This document shows positions 8,915 through 16,572 of a stretch of 64,000 bases of DNA, one piece after another. Positions within the stretch are counted from its first letter, which is position 1, and the number at the start of each line of letters is the position of its first letter. The translations under genes were made by a program, and so were the position numbers. The notes under the pieces were generated by a model. It saw nothing but the letters and a program-made list of their open reading frames with translations, was not told the DNA's origin and searched no databases. The DNA comes from Devosia ginsengisoli (lineage in GTDB: Bacteria > Pseudomonadota > Alphaproteobacteria > Rhizobiales > Devosiaceae), in NCBI RefSeq assembly GCF_024707105.1, contig NZ_JANQAJ010000009.1, positions 372,001 to 436,000 of the forward strand, in the 5' to 3' direction.

Positions 8915-9537
8915 ACCCGGCCGACTTCATTCGCGCCAATCTGCGGCTCGAGCCGGTGCCGTCGCTGCCCGACATCCGGCTCTATACCGCCCATCCCGGC
9001 AGCCGGCTGTCGCGGCTGGCGACGCCGGACGATGCGGCGCCCTATTGGGCATATCAATGGGCCGGCGGGCTGGCGCTGGCGCGACATTTTTCGGCACACC
9101 CGGAAGTTGCGGCCGGTAGGCGCGTGCTCGATCTGGGTGCGGGATCGGGGCTGGTCGGCATCGCCGCGGCCAAAGCCGGCGCCACGGCCAGCGCGGCGGA
9201 AATCGATCCGAATGGACGGGCAGCCATTGCGCTGAACGCAGAAGCCAACAGCGTATCGCTGCCGCTGATCGAGGTGGACGTTGCAGGCGATGCGCCTGAT
9301 GGCTTCGACCTCATCGCGGCGGGCGACGTGTTCTACAACCCCCAGGTGGGAAAGCTGATGCTGCCGTTTCTACAGCGCTGCCAGGCGGCGGGGATCGACA
9401 TATTGGTCGGCGATCCCCAACGGCGGGACCTGCCGCTGGACCGGCTGGAGCCCATCGCCTCCTATGCAGTGGGCGACGTGGGCGATGCCCGCGTCGCCAC
9501 CGATCGCACCGGCACAGTCTATGCGCTGCGGGCCTGA
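8911..9537 (+). CDS. Class I SAM-dependent protein methyltransferase (ETFB lysine/Nnt1 type)
   Basis: Protein of 208 residues with a Rossmann methyltransferase core: RRVLDLGAGSGLVGIAAAKAGA is the SAM-binding motif I, with AAEIDPNG for motif II and IAAGDVFYNP after it. The WAYQWAGGLALARH stretch ahead of motif I resembles the ETFB lysine methyltransferase/Nnt1 group. It begins with TTG overlapping the SMP-30 stop, so it is co-translated, although no metabolic link is obvious. Its last 19 bases overlap the end of the convergent ArsR-fusion gene. Confidence 0.82.
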   Translation: MNPADFIRANLRLEPVPSLPDIRLYTAHPGSRLSRLATPDDAAPYWAYQWAGGLALARHFSAHPEVAAGRRVLDLGAGSGLVGIAAAKAGATASAAEIDPNGRAAIALNAEANSVSLPLIEVDVAGDAPDGFDLIAAGDVFYNPQVGKLMLPFLQRCQAAGIDILVGDPQRRDLPLDRLEPIASYAVGDVGDARVATDRTGTVYALRA

Positions 9538-10280
9538 CGCGGCCACGACCTGGTGGCTTCGAGAGGCTTTCCGGTTTCGAGCAGGCTCTTAAGGCTGGAG
9601 AGAATAGCCACCCAACCCTCGCGGGCTCGCGAATCCGCCGGCAGCGGCCAATGGGTTATGGTCAGTTGCACCGAGCCGGCAAAGGGCTTGAGCTCGAACA
9701 GGACATTGCTTTCGCGGTCGAGGCCGATCGAAAACCACGTATAGCTCAGCCGGCTATGCGGCACGGCTTCGAGGATCTTGCCGGTCACTTCCGGCGTGCC
9801 GTCCTCGGTGACGATTTCCAGCGGCGCGCCGACCGCCCAGGACGAACGCAGCTCGCGCCCGGACCAGTATTGGCGGGTGAATTCACCCTGGGTCAGCGCC
9901 TCCCAGATGCGCTCGGCAGAAGCATCGATATAGATGGAATAGACGAACTCGTTATCGGACATGGTCTGGCTCTCCAGCGCCTGCTTGAGCCCGGTCAGGG
10001 CGACAAGGCGCGGTTGATGGTAATGGCCGATCCAGCGGTCATAGACCTGCTGCAGGGGCACGCGATTGAGGTGATGCAGCTTTTCCCGGCCCTTCCAGGT
10101 CGCCACGACCAGGTTTGCCCCTTCGAGCACCGCCAGGTGTCGGCTGGCCGCCTGCCGCGTCATGGCAAGGCCGGTGCAAAGCTGGTTCAGCGTCTGCCCG
10201 TCGGCCGCCAGCAGGCGATCGAGCAGATCGCGGCGGGTCGGGTCGGCAAGGGCTTTGAAGACATCATCCATAGCGGCCAT
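9519..10280 (-). CDS. ArsR-type regulator fused to an SRPBCC (AHSA1) domain
   Basis: Two-domain protein of 253 residues. Residues 1-105 form an ArsR winged helix (DVFKALADPTRRDLLDRLL, then TRQAASRHLAVLEGANLV). From about residue 112 on, an SRPBCC/AHSA1 hydrophobic-pocket domain follows (YSIYIDASAERIWEALTQGEFTRQYW). In most genomes these are two adjacent genes, a repressor and a START-like protein, so the fusion may be a one-component ligand sensor. The start is at 10280 or at the ATG at 10271; no strong ribosome site is seen. Inverted repeats built on GTTGCAT lie directly upstream and are probable autoregulatory sites. Confidence 0.88.
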   Translation of the reverse strand: MAAMDDVFKALADPTRRDLLDRLLAADGQTLNQLCTGLAMTRQAASRHLAVLEGANLVVATWKGREKLHHLNRVPLQQVYDRWIGHYHQPRLVALTGLKQALESQTMSDNEFVYSIYIDASAERIWEALTQGEFTRQYWSGRELRSSWAVGAPLEIVTEDGTPEVTGKILEAVPHSRLSYTWFSIGLDRESNVLFELKPFAGSVQLTITHWPLPADSRAREGWVAILSSLKSLLETGKPLEATRSWPRQARSA

Positions 10281-10282
10281 TT

Positions 10283-10310
10283 ATGCAACCAATATGTTGC
10301 ATGTCAACAT
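10283..10310. promoter_or_regulatory. Nested inverted repeats upstream of the ArsR-fusion gene
   Basis: ATGCAAC (10283-10289) pairs with GTTGCAT (10296-10302). Overlapping it, ATGTTG (10294-10299) pairs with CAACAT (10305-10310). A further GTTGCATGTTG lies near 10324. Their position just before the start codon suggests an ArsR operator. Confidence 0.55.
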
Positions 10311-10371
10311 AGGCAATGAAATTGTTGCATGTTGTTCGACTGCGGGTTTTTTTGTGGATACCCCTTCCTAG

Positions 10372-10392
10372 CCTCCCCCTGATAGGGGGAGG
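10372..10392. repeat. Short REP-like hairpin
   Basis: CCTCCCCC and GGGGGAGG form an 8-bp stem around TGATA, in the gap between the TfoX-like and ArsR-fusion genes. It is similar in style to the other C/G-rich hairpins in this window and may help end leftward transcription. Confidence 0.45.
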
Positions 10393-10444
10393 AACAGATC
10401 GGGGATGGGGCACCAATGTTGCCCGCTTCACTGCGCGGCTCCGC

Positions 10445-10774
10445 TTAGGTCTTCGCCTTCTTCGGCTTGGGCGCCGGCAGGTCATCCGCCGTCACCTTGA
10501 CCAGCCCGGCCAGCCAGTCCGCATCGTCCCAGCGGTCGCCGTCGATGAGGAAATACATCTTCGAGCCCGGATAGGCCGGCGCCTCGGTCACCGCGCCCAG
10601 ATAGGCGCGGCCCGCTTCGGTGGGCTTGATGAACAGTTGGTCGTCGCAGACAAAAGCCATGACCTTGCCGTCACAATAGAGGCCATATTCGCCGAACATC
10701 TTCTTCGCCGTCATCGTGCCGGCGGCAGCGCTCTGCTCGAGAATATAGTCGACCGTCTTCTGCTGGCTGCTCAC
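10445..10774 (-). CDS. TfoX/Sxy N-terminal domain protein
   Basis: Protein of 109 residues made of a single TfoX_N domain: TMTAKKMFGEYGLYCDGKVMAFV, DDQLFIKPTEAG and a lysine-rich tail (PKPKKAKT). The family is named for a competence regulator, but single-domain alphaproteobacterial members have no proven role. The GTG at 10774 is taken as the start because it overlaps the TGA of the UxaA-family gene (GTGA), so it would be translated by coupling to that dehydratase. An ATG 21 bases upstream also exists. Confidence 0.82.
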   Translation of the reverse strand: MSSQQKTVDYILEQSAAAGTMTAKKMFGEYGLYCDGKVMAFVCDDQLFIKPTEAGRAYLGAVTEAPAYPGSKMYFLIDGDRWDDADWLAGLVKVTADDLPAPKPKKAKT

Positions 10775-12321
10775 ATCACCGCCCCGACCTGCCACGGCAC
10801 GAATTCATTGTCGCCATAGCCCAGATTTTCCGACTTGGTCCGCTCGCCCGACGCGATGCGCAGCAGCAGGTCGAAGATTTCCTGCCCCTTGGCCTCGATG
10901 GAAACACCCTCGACGATATCGCCGCAATTGATGTCCATGTCCTCGGTCATGCGGGCATACATGTCCGAATTGGTGGCGAGCTTGATCGACGGCACCGGCT
11001 TGCAGCCATAGGCCGAACCGCGCCCGGTGGTGAAGGCCAGGATATTGGCGCCGCCGGCCACCTGCCCCGTCGCCGAGACCGGATCGAAGCCGGGCGTGTC
11101 CATGAAGACGAAGCCCTTTTCGGTCACCGGCTCGGCATATTCATAAACCGCAGTGAGCGGCGTCGTGCCGCCCTTGGCCGCCGCGCCGAGCGACTTTTCG
11201 AGAATGGTGGTCAGCCCGCCCAGCTTGTTGCCGGGGGAGGGATTGTTGTTCATCTCGCCATGGTTGCGCTGGGTGTAATCCTCCCACCACTTGATGCGGC
11301 TGATGAGCTTTTCACCCACTTCGCGGGAGACGGCGCGGCGGGTCAGCAGATGCTCGGCACCGTAGATTTCCGGGGTTTCCGACAGGATGGCCGTGCCACC
11401 CTGACGCACGAGAATGTCTGCTGCCACGCCCAGGGCCGGATTGGCCGTAATGCCCGAATAGCCGTCCGAGCCGCCGCATTGCAAAGCCAGCGTCAGTTCG
11501 GACGCGTCCACCGTTTCGCGCCGGGCGCGGGCGGCGATGGGCAGCATTTCCTTGATGCGCTCGACACCCCAATCGATCATCTTGCGCGTGCCGCCGATCT
11601 CCTGGATCGTCATGGTCTGGAACGTGTCGGTCTCGGTGAGCCCATAGCTTTCCTTCATCTTGCCGATCTGGAACGCCTCGCAGCCCAGCCCCACCAGCAA
11701 GGCCGCCCCGAGATTGGGATTGGCAGTATAGCCCCACTGGGTGCGGCGGAAGATCTGGTAACCCTCGCCCTGGATATCCATGGCGCAGCCGGTGCCATGC
11801 ACGAAGGGAATGACGCCGTCGATATCGGGATAATCGGCCAGGATGCCGGAGCGGTTGATCTCCTCGGCCATGAACTTGGCGACGGTGGCCGAGCAGTTCA
11901 CCGAGGTCAGGATGCCGATATAATTGCGGGTGCCCACCTTGCCATTGGCGCGGCGATAGCCCTGGAACGTGGCGCGCTGGTCCACCGGCACCATGTCGGG
12001 CGCAATGGCGCCTTGGGCAAAGGCATAGTCGTGGGTCAACGAGCCATCGGCGCCGCCCATGCCGCAATTGTGCTCATGCACCCAGTCGCCGGCCGGAATG
12101 GCCTCCTTGGCGAAGCCGATGATCTGGCCGAACTTGATGACCGCCTCGCCGGCACGGATCGGCTTGACCGCGAATTTGTGCCCGCGCGGCACACGGCGGA
12201 CAATGGTCACGCCCTGCGGCGTTTCGGTGCCGATTTCGAGATTGGCCAGCGCCACCCCGATATTGTCTTCCGCGTTCAGCAGCAGGGTGCGGCCCTGGGG
12301 GCGGGTCATGGTTTCGGTCAT
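10771..12321 (-). CDS. UxaA-family sugar acid dehydratase (altronate/galactarate type)
   Basis: Full-length enzyme of 516 residues. An N-terminal SAF domain (about 1-95, ending near WVHEHNCGMGG) is followed by the large iron-dependent dehydratase domain (GYRRANGKVGTRNYIGILTSVNC, then LGCEAFQIG and LQCGGSDGYSGITANPALG). The family dehydrates altronate, galactarate and, in some non-phosphorylating pathways, arabinonate or fuconate. With FucU mutarotase, an FAH hydrolase and a hydroxyacid dehydrogenase nearby, L-fuconate or a related 6-deoxy acid is the likely substrate; this is inference. A palindromic operator lies 115 bases upstream, just before the divergent regulator gene. Confidence 0.9.
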   Translation of the reverse strand: MTETMTRPQGRTLLLNAEDNIGVALANLEIGTETPQGVTIVRRVPRGHKFAVKPIRAGEAVIKFGQIIGFAKEAIPAGDWVHEHNCGMGGADGSLTHDYAFAQGAIAPDMVPVDQRATFQGYRRANGKVGTRNYIGILTSVNCSATVAKFMAEEINRSGILADYPDIDGVIPFVHGTGCAMDIQGEGYQIFRRTQWGYTANPNLGAALLVGLGCEAFQIGKMKESYGLTETDTFQTMTIQEIGGTRKMIDWGVERIKEMLPIAARARRETVDASELTLALQCGGSDGYSGITANPALGVAADILVRQGGTAILSETPEIYGAEHLLTRRAVSREVGEKLISRIKWWEDYTQRNHGEMNNNPSPGNKLGGLTTILEKSLGAAAKGGTTPLTAVYEYAEPVTEKGFVFMDTPGFDPVSATGQVAGGANILAFTTGRGSAYGCKPVPSIKLATNSDMYARMTEDMDINCGDIVEGVSIEAKGQEIFDLLLRIASGERTKSENLGYGDNEFVPWQVGAVM

Positions 12322-12435
12322 GGATCGGGGGACTTTCGTGACTCTGGTCTCAACTGCGCTTTACGCCGGAGCCGTTTGCCGCCAGATTGCGCCCGCAATG
12401 GCAGCGACGGGCGTTGTAAAGCACCTCTTCACTAA

Positions 12436-12447
12436 CTAACATGTTAG
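12436..12447. promoter_or_regulatory. Palindromic operator, copy 2 of 3
   Basis: CTAACATGTTAG in the divergent gap between the UxaA-family gene and the FCD regulator. It ends one base before the regulator ATG at 12449, so a bound protein would cover the translation start or the transcription start of its own gene. Confidence 0.75.
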
Positions 12448-12448
12448 C

Positions 12449-13198
12449 ATGAACAACCATACAAGTCGCTACTCATTTCTGACACGACCTGCCGCGCTGG
12501 CGCGGGGAAACGTGACGGCTGAAGTGACCAATGCCATCCGCCATGCCATCGTCACCCTGGCTTTGCCGCCGGGCAGCGCCATCGACAAGTCGCTGATCTG
12601 CGCCGAACTGGGCGTTTCCCGCTTTCCGGTGAGCGAGGCGCTGGCGCGCCTGCAGATCGAGGGGCTGGTGGATATCGCGCCGCAGCGCGGCTCCACCGTG
12701 TCGCTGGTGCGGCTGGCCGATGTGCGCGAATATATGCTGATCCGCAAGGGCCTCGAATCGGAGGCACTGCGCGTGCTGATCGGCAGCCACGACCCGAGCC
12801 TGATCGAGGCGCTCAAGGCCAATATCGCCGCCCAGCGCGAAGCCGCCGAGCGCGACGACGCGGAAACCTTCCACCAGATCGACGTCGAATTCCACGACAT
12901 CATCTACCGCTCGATGGGCTTCACCAAGATCAAGACCATCATCGATTCGGCCCGCGCCAATCTCGACCGGGCGCGCCGCATGATCATCACCCCGCGTCGG
13001 CTGGCGCTGACCATTGCCGAGCACCTGGCCATTTTCGACGGCATCCTGGCGCAGGACCAGGCGCAGGCCGCCCGCGCCATCCGCGCCCATATCGATGCGG
13101 TCATGGTGGAGCTTTTCGCCTTTGCCCGCGAACATCCGGAACTGTTTGCCGACGGCGCGACGCTGGGCAGCGACAGCGATTCATTCCCCTTCGGCTAG
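12449..13198 (+). CDS. GntR-family transcriptional regulator, FCD subfamily
   Basis: Regulator of 249 residues. A GntR winged helix spans about 22-88 (AIRHAIVTLALPPGSAI, then LGVSRFPVSEALARLQIEGLV). An FCD ligand-binding domain follows at about 95-225, with the metal-binding pattern FHQIDVEFHDIIY. No ribosome site precedes the ATG at 12449 because the operator abuts it. A GTG at 12512, behind GGGGAAAC, is an alternative start that would still keep the winged helix. It lies amid sugar-acid genes carrying the same palindrome and is the likely repressor of all of them, released by a pathway sugar acid. It is followed after 12 bases by the mutarotase gene. Confidence 0.9.
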   Translation: MNNHTSRYSFLTRPAALARGNVTAEVTNAIRHAIVTLALPPGSAIDKSLICAELGVSRFPVSEALARLQIEGLVDIAPQRGSTVSLVRLADVREYMLIRKGLESEALRVLIGSHDPSLIEALKANIAAQREAAERDDAETFHQIDVEFHDIIYRSMGFTKIKTIIDSARANLDRARRMIITPRRLALTIAEHLAIFDGILAQDQAQAARAIRAHIDAVMVELFAFAREHPELFADGATLGSDSDSFPFG

Positions 13199-13210
13199 GA
13201 GCCGCCAGAA

Positions 13211-13642
13211 ATGCTCAAGAACATCCCGCCGATCCTCGGCCCCGACCTGCTCGGCATCTTGCGGGCCATGGGCCATGGCGACGAAATCGCCATTGTCGAT
13301 GCCAATTACCCGGCCGATGCGGCCGGCCCTGCCCTGGTGCGGCTCGACGGGGTGAGCGCCACTGACGTGCTCGACGCCATCCTGACGCTGATGCCGCTCG
13401 ACGATTTCGTCGACGACGCCGCCTTCTGCATGCAGGTGGTGGGCGATGCGGACAAGCGCGAGCCGGTGATGGACGCGTTCGAAACCATCGTGAAAAAGCA
13501 TGAGCCGAAAATCGGCCTCGCCTCGCTGGAACGCTTCGCCTTCTACGAGCGGGTGAGCCATGGCTATGCCATCGTCCAGACCGGCGAGCGGCGGCTCTAT
13601 GGCAATATCCTGCTCAAGAAGGGCGTCATCCGGCCCGCATAA
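13211..13642 (+). CDS. fucU: RbsD/FucU family sugar mutarotase, fucose mutarotase type
   Basis: Protein of 143 residues that interconverts alpha and beta anomers of a sugar. Family signatures are LKNIPPILGPDLLGILRAMGHGDEI with the catalytic His, and DANYPAD, close to FucU. The C-terminal FYERVSHGYAIVQTGERRLYGNILLKKG carries the family's final active-site Tyr/Asn region. It starts behind TAGGAGCC and is co-transcribed with the FCD regulator. It is the strongest sequence hint that the surrounding pathway handles L-fucose or a close 6-deoxyhexose. Confidence 0.9.
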   Translation: MLKNIPPILGPDLLGILRAMGHGDEIAIVDANYPADAAGPALVRLDGVSATDVLDAILTLMPLDDFVDDAAFCMQVVGDADKREPVMDAFETIVKKHEPKIGLASLERFAFYERVSHGYAIVQTGERRLYGNILLKKGVIRPA

Positions 13643-13685
13643 ATCCACCGGGCGAACCGATTGGACCAAGGTCGCCCTCGACAGA

Positions 13686-13697
13686 CTAACATGTTAG
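13686..13697. promoter_or_regulatory. Palindromic operator, copy 3 of 3
   Basis: CTAACATGTTAG in the 94-base gap between fucU and the FAH hydrolase gene, 39 bases ahead of the latter's ATG. This implies a separate promoter for the hydrolase gene under the same regulator. Confidence 0.75.
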
Positions 13698-13736
13698 CGG
13701 TTAGGACCTTGTCCGAAGCCAACAGGAAACCCTTTC

Positions 13737-14588
13737 ATGAAACTGCTCCGCATTGGCGCCAAGGGCGCAGAAAAGCCTGCCATCCTGGCCGAAGACGGTT
13801 CGATCCGCGATCTCAGCGGCATTGTCGGCGATATCGGCGGCCAGACGCTGACACCGGAAGGCCTGGCCAAGATCCGCGCCACCGATATCGGCGTGCTGCC
13901 CAGGCTCGATGCCGGCCAGCGCATCGGCCCCTGCGTGGCCAATGTCGGCAAGTTCATCTGCATCGGCCTCAACTATGCCGACCATGCCGCCGAAACCGGC
14001 GCCGCCATTCCGGCCGAGCCGATCATCTTCATGAAGGCCACCAGCGCCATTATCGGCCCCGATGACGACGTGATCATTCCCAAGAATTCCATCAAGCCGG
14101 ACTGGGAAGTCGAGCTGGGCGTCATCATCGGCAAGGAGGCCCGCTATGTCGACGAGGCCGATGCCATGGACCATGTCGCCGGCTATTGCGTGGTCAACGA
14201 CGTCTCCGAGCGCCATTTCCAGACCGAACGCGGCGGCACCTGGGATAAGGGCAAGGGCAGCGACACATTCGGGCCCATCGGCCCCTGGCTGGTGACCAAG
14301 GATGAAGTCGCCGATCCGCAGAACCTCAAGATGTGGCTCGACGTCGACGGCAAGCGCTACCAGAACGGCTCGACGAAGACGATGATCTTCGGAGTGGCGC
14401 ATGTAGTGAGCTATGTGAGCCAGTTCATGAGCCTGCAGCCGGGCGACATCATTTCCACCGGCACCCCGCCGGGCGTCGGCATGGGCATCAAGCCCGAGCC
14501 GGTCTGGCTCAAGCCGGGCAATGTCATGCGCCTGGGCATCGAGGGCATGGGCGAGCAGACCCAGAATGTGAAGGCCTACAGCGCCTGA
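13737..14588 (+). CDS. Fumarylacetoacetate hydrolase family protein (diketo-acid hydrolase type)
   Basis: Enzyme of 283 residues with an FAH C-terminal fold. GLNYADHAAETGAAIP, the metal-binding acidic pair in DWEVELGVIIG, NDVSERHFQ and STGTPPGVGMG are all present. In non-phosphorylating 6-deoxyhexose pathways, members of this group split 2,4-diketo-3-deoxy-fuconate or -rhamnonate to pyruvate and L-lactate. The presence of an L-lactate-type dehydrogenase under the same operator fits that reaction. The annotation ureidoglycolate lyase is a common alternative for close relatives and cannot be excluded. Confidence 0.88.
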   Translation: MKLLRIGAKGAEKPAILAEDGSIRDLSGIVGDIGGQTLTPEGLAKIRATDIGVLPRLDAGQRIGPCVANVGKFICIGLNYADHAAETGAAIPAEPIIFMKATSAIIGPDDDVIIPKNSIKPDWEVELGVIIGKEARYVDEADAMDHVAGYCVVNDVSERHFQTERGGTWDKGKGSDTFGPIGPWLVTKDEVADPQNLKMWLDVDGKRYQNGSTKTMIFGVAHVVSYVSQFMSLQPGDIISTGTPPGVGMGIKPEPVWLKPGNVMRLGIEGMGEQTQNVKAYSA

Positions 14589-14601
14589 ACCTGCCGCTTT
14601 T

Positions 14602-14624
14602 CCCTCTCCCCTTGCGGGAGAGGG
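14602..14624. repeat. REP-like hairpin
   Basis: CCCTCTCCC and GGGAGAGGG flank CTTGC. The same arms occur at 50439-50461, and this type of element is scattered between genes in many Hyphomicrobiales. Confidence 0.6.
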
Positions 14625-14707
14625 CCCACTGATACGCGGCCGGCGCAAAGCAGACCTGCAAGTGAGCGGCGCAGCGCCGAAGAATCACCACCGCAGGAGC
14701 TCAGTTC

Positions 14708-15574
14708 CTATAACTGGCCCTGGAGCCATTCCCGGAATTTGCGTAGGGCGGGTCGGGCGTAGCGGCCGCGTGTATAGGCAATGTGGAAGTGGTGACCTGA
14801 AGGCGCGGTGATCGGCGATACCTGCTGCAATCGCCCATGCTTCAGGTCCTCGGCCACGAATTCCAGTTCGGCCATGACGATGCCCAAGCCGTTGAGGGCC
14901 GCGCTGTAGGACATGCTCGAACTTTCGAACGACCACCCCTTGTCGCGAGAGACCACCGGCACGTCGGCGATCATGCACCAGGTGCGCCAGTCATCGTGCC
15001 GCCGCAACGTGTGGATGATGGGATAGTCATCCAGCCGCGATACGTCGACCGGCCCCAATGACGAGGCGGCAACCGGGCACAACGTGGTGGCGAACAGGGG
15101 TTCGAGAATGAACTCGGCCTGCTCGTCCGGCCGACGCGTTGAGGTGATGTAGGCATCCCCGCTATTGCTCGTCGGATTGTCACCGGGATTGAGGAACATG
15201 CCGGTGACCGAAATATCGGGGTGACGACGTCCGAAATCGGCCAGTCGGGGCGCCATCCATTGCGATCCGAACGATCGCGACAGATGCAGCACGATGGAGG
15301 AGCGGCCCGTCATGGCGCGAAGCGTCGTATGCCCTTCCTCCAGCGCCGCAATCGGTCCGCTGACCAGCCTCAGATAAACCCGCCCGAAATCGGTGAGCAT
15401 GATCCGGCGCCCTTCGCGTTGAAACAAGTCGGTGCCAACCTCTTGTTCCAATTGTCGAATTTGCTGGCTGACTGCCGACTGGGTGACATTCAGAGAGGCC
15501 GCCGCACGGGAGAAACTACCCAGCCGGGCAGCCTCCGAAAAGGCCCTTAACAGGTGGAGCGAGGGGACGCGCAT
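14708..15574 (-). CDS. LysR-family transcriptional regulator
   Basis: Regulator of 288 residues. The winged helix is at 1-62 (LHLLRAFSEAARLGSFSRAA, then SAVSQQIRQLEQEVGTDLF) and is followed by a LysR substrate-binding domain resembling the GcvA subgroup (FGSQWMAPRLADFGRRHPDI). It is divergent from the isochorismatase/ABC operon and probably activates it. No ribosome site is visible before the ATG at 15574. Instead a 19-base inverted repeat begins three bases upstream, suggesting autorepression or a leaderless transcript. Confidence 0.92.
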   Translation of the reverse strand: MRVPSLHLLRAFSEAARLGSFSRAAASLNVTQSAVSQQIRQLEQEVGTDLFQREGRRIMLTDFGRVYLRLVSGPIAALEEGHTTLRAMTGRSSIVLHLSRSFGSQWMAPRLADFGRRHPDISVTGMFLNPGDNPTSNSGDAYITSTRRPDEQAEFILEPLFATTLCPVAASSLGPVDVSRLDDYPIIHTLRRHDDWRTWCMIADVPVVSRDKGWSFESSSMSYSAALNGLGIVMAELEFVAEDLKHGRLQQVSPITAPSGHHFHIAYTRGRYARPALRKFREWLQGQL

Positions 15575-15577
15575 GAC

Positions 15578-15596
15578 GCATTAGTATTGCTAATGC
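15578..15596. promoter_or_regulatory. Probable LysR binding box
   Basis: Perfect arms GCATTAG (15578-15584) and CTAATGC (15590-15596) around TATTG. A related half-conserved copy (GCATTAG at 15643, TTGATGC ending 15662) lies nearer the divergent operon. The two could be the recognition and activation sites of the LysR protein. Confidence 0.6.
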
Positions 15597-15766
15597 AAAG
15601 TGATGAAAAGTGTAATTTGACTCATTCCTGCCGAAATTCTTAGCATTAGCACAGGTTGATGCAAAATTAGGCAAACGCGTTGCGAGCCGCCGACCGGCCG
15701 GCGCCATCCCCGATCCCGCATCGAGCCTTACGCCATGACGAAAACTGCAACATGGGAGTTTGACGA

Positions 15767-16471
15767 ATGGAATTTGGTTGGGAACCCTACCTGTCCGAGC
15801 GCGACACGAAGCACACCGAACTGTGGGGCAAGAAGGAGCTGAACGGCTTCGGCGACAAGCCCGCCCTGGTGCTTATCGACATCTACTACTCCGTCCTCGG
15901 CCTCAAGCGCGAAGACATCTTTGAATCGATGAAGACCTGGCGCGGCTCGACCGGCCTGGAAGGCTGGGACGCCGTGGACAAGACGGCCGAATTGCTCGCC
16001 GTCGCCCGCCAGTCGGGCATCCCGGTGATTCACGTCAAGGGGCTGCATACCGGCGTCGCCCATTGGGGCCGCCGCAGCCGCCCCAAATCCACCATGCCGC
16101 AGGAAATGGTCGAGAGGGGCCAGCAGATCGTGGACGAGGTCAAACCGATCGCCGGCGAGCTGGTAATCGAGAAGGCAGCACCGTCCGGCTTCCAGGGCAC
16201 CCCGCTCGCCTTCCATCTGCAGGCGCTGGGCGTGGATACGGTGATCGTCTGTGGCGAGACGACGTCGGGCTGCGTGCGGGCCACTGTGGTCGATGGCGCC
16301 ACCCACCGCTTCCGCATGGGTGTGGTCAAGGAATGCGTCTTCGACCGCACCGAGGCTTCGCACTTCATGAACCTCTACGACATGCACCACAAATATGCCG
16401 ACGTCGTCTCGCTGGACATGGCCAAATCCTATTTCGAAGGCCTGGCCGAACCGATGCGCAAGGCTGGCTGA
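15767..16471 (+). CDS. Isochorismatase-family cysteine hydrolase, paralogue 1
   Basis: Enzyme of 234 residues in the isochorismatase/N-carbamoylsarcosine amidase superfamily, which hydrolyses amide or carbamoyl groups. The expected catalytic triad is present: Asp38 (VLIDIYY), Lys136 (VIEKAAPSGF) and Cys169 (TTSGCVRATVVDG). The N-terminal 30 residues precede the usual fold start. A second, clearly related copy lies at 23260, on the other side of the transporter genes. It begins behind GGAG and is the first gene of the operon facing the LysR gene. Substrate unknown; maleamate, ureidoacrylate and N-carbamoyl compounds are all possible. Confidence 0.88.
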   Translation: MEFGWEPYLSERDTKHTELWGKKELNGFGDKPALVLIDIYYSVLGLKREDIFESMKTWRGSTGLEGWDAVDKTAELLAVARQSGIPVIHVKGLHTGVAHWGRRSRPKSTMPQEMVERGQQIVDEVKPIAGELVIEKAAPSGFQGTPLAFHLQALGVDTVIVCGETTSGCVRATVVDGATHRFRMGVVKECVFDRTEASHFMNLYDMHHKYADVVSLDMAKSYFEGLAEPMRKAG

Positions 16472-16479
16472 CGCTGCGT

Positions 16480-16502
16480 GCCTGCGCGGACTTCGCGCAG
16501 GC
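16480..16502. other. Strong intra-operon hairpin
   Basis: GCCTGCGCG and CGCGCAGGC form a 9-bp stem between the first hydrolase gene and the binding-protein gene. There is no T tract, so it more likely protects or partly attenuates the mRNA, which could raise binding-protein yield over neighbours. Confidence 0.5.
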
Positions 16503-16572
16503 TCCACCCGCCCCCCCAACAAGACGCGGCTACTCCTCCCCCGAAACGGGCCGCGCATCAGGGATGCCAATA

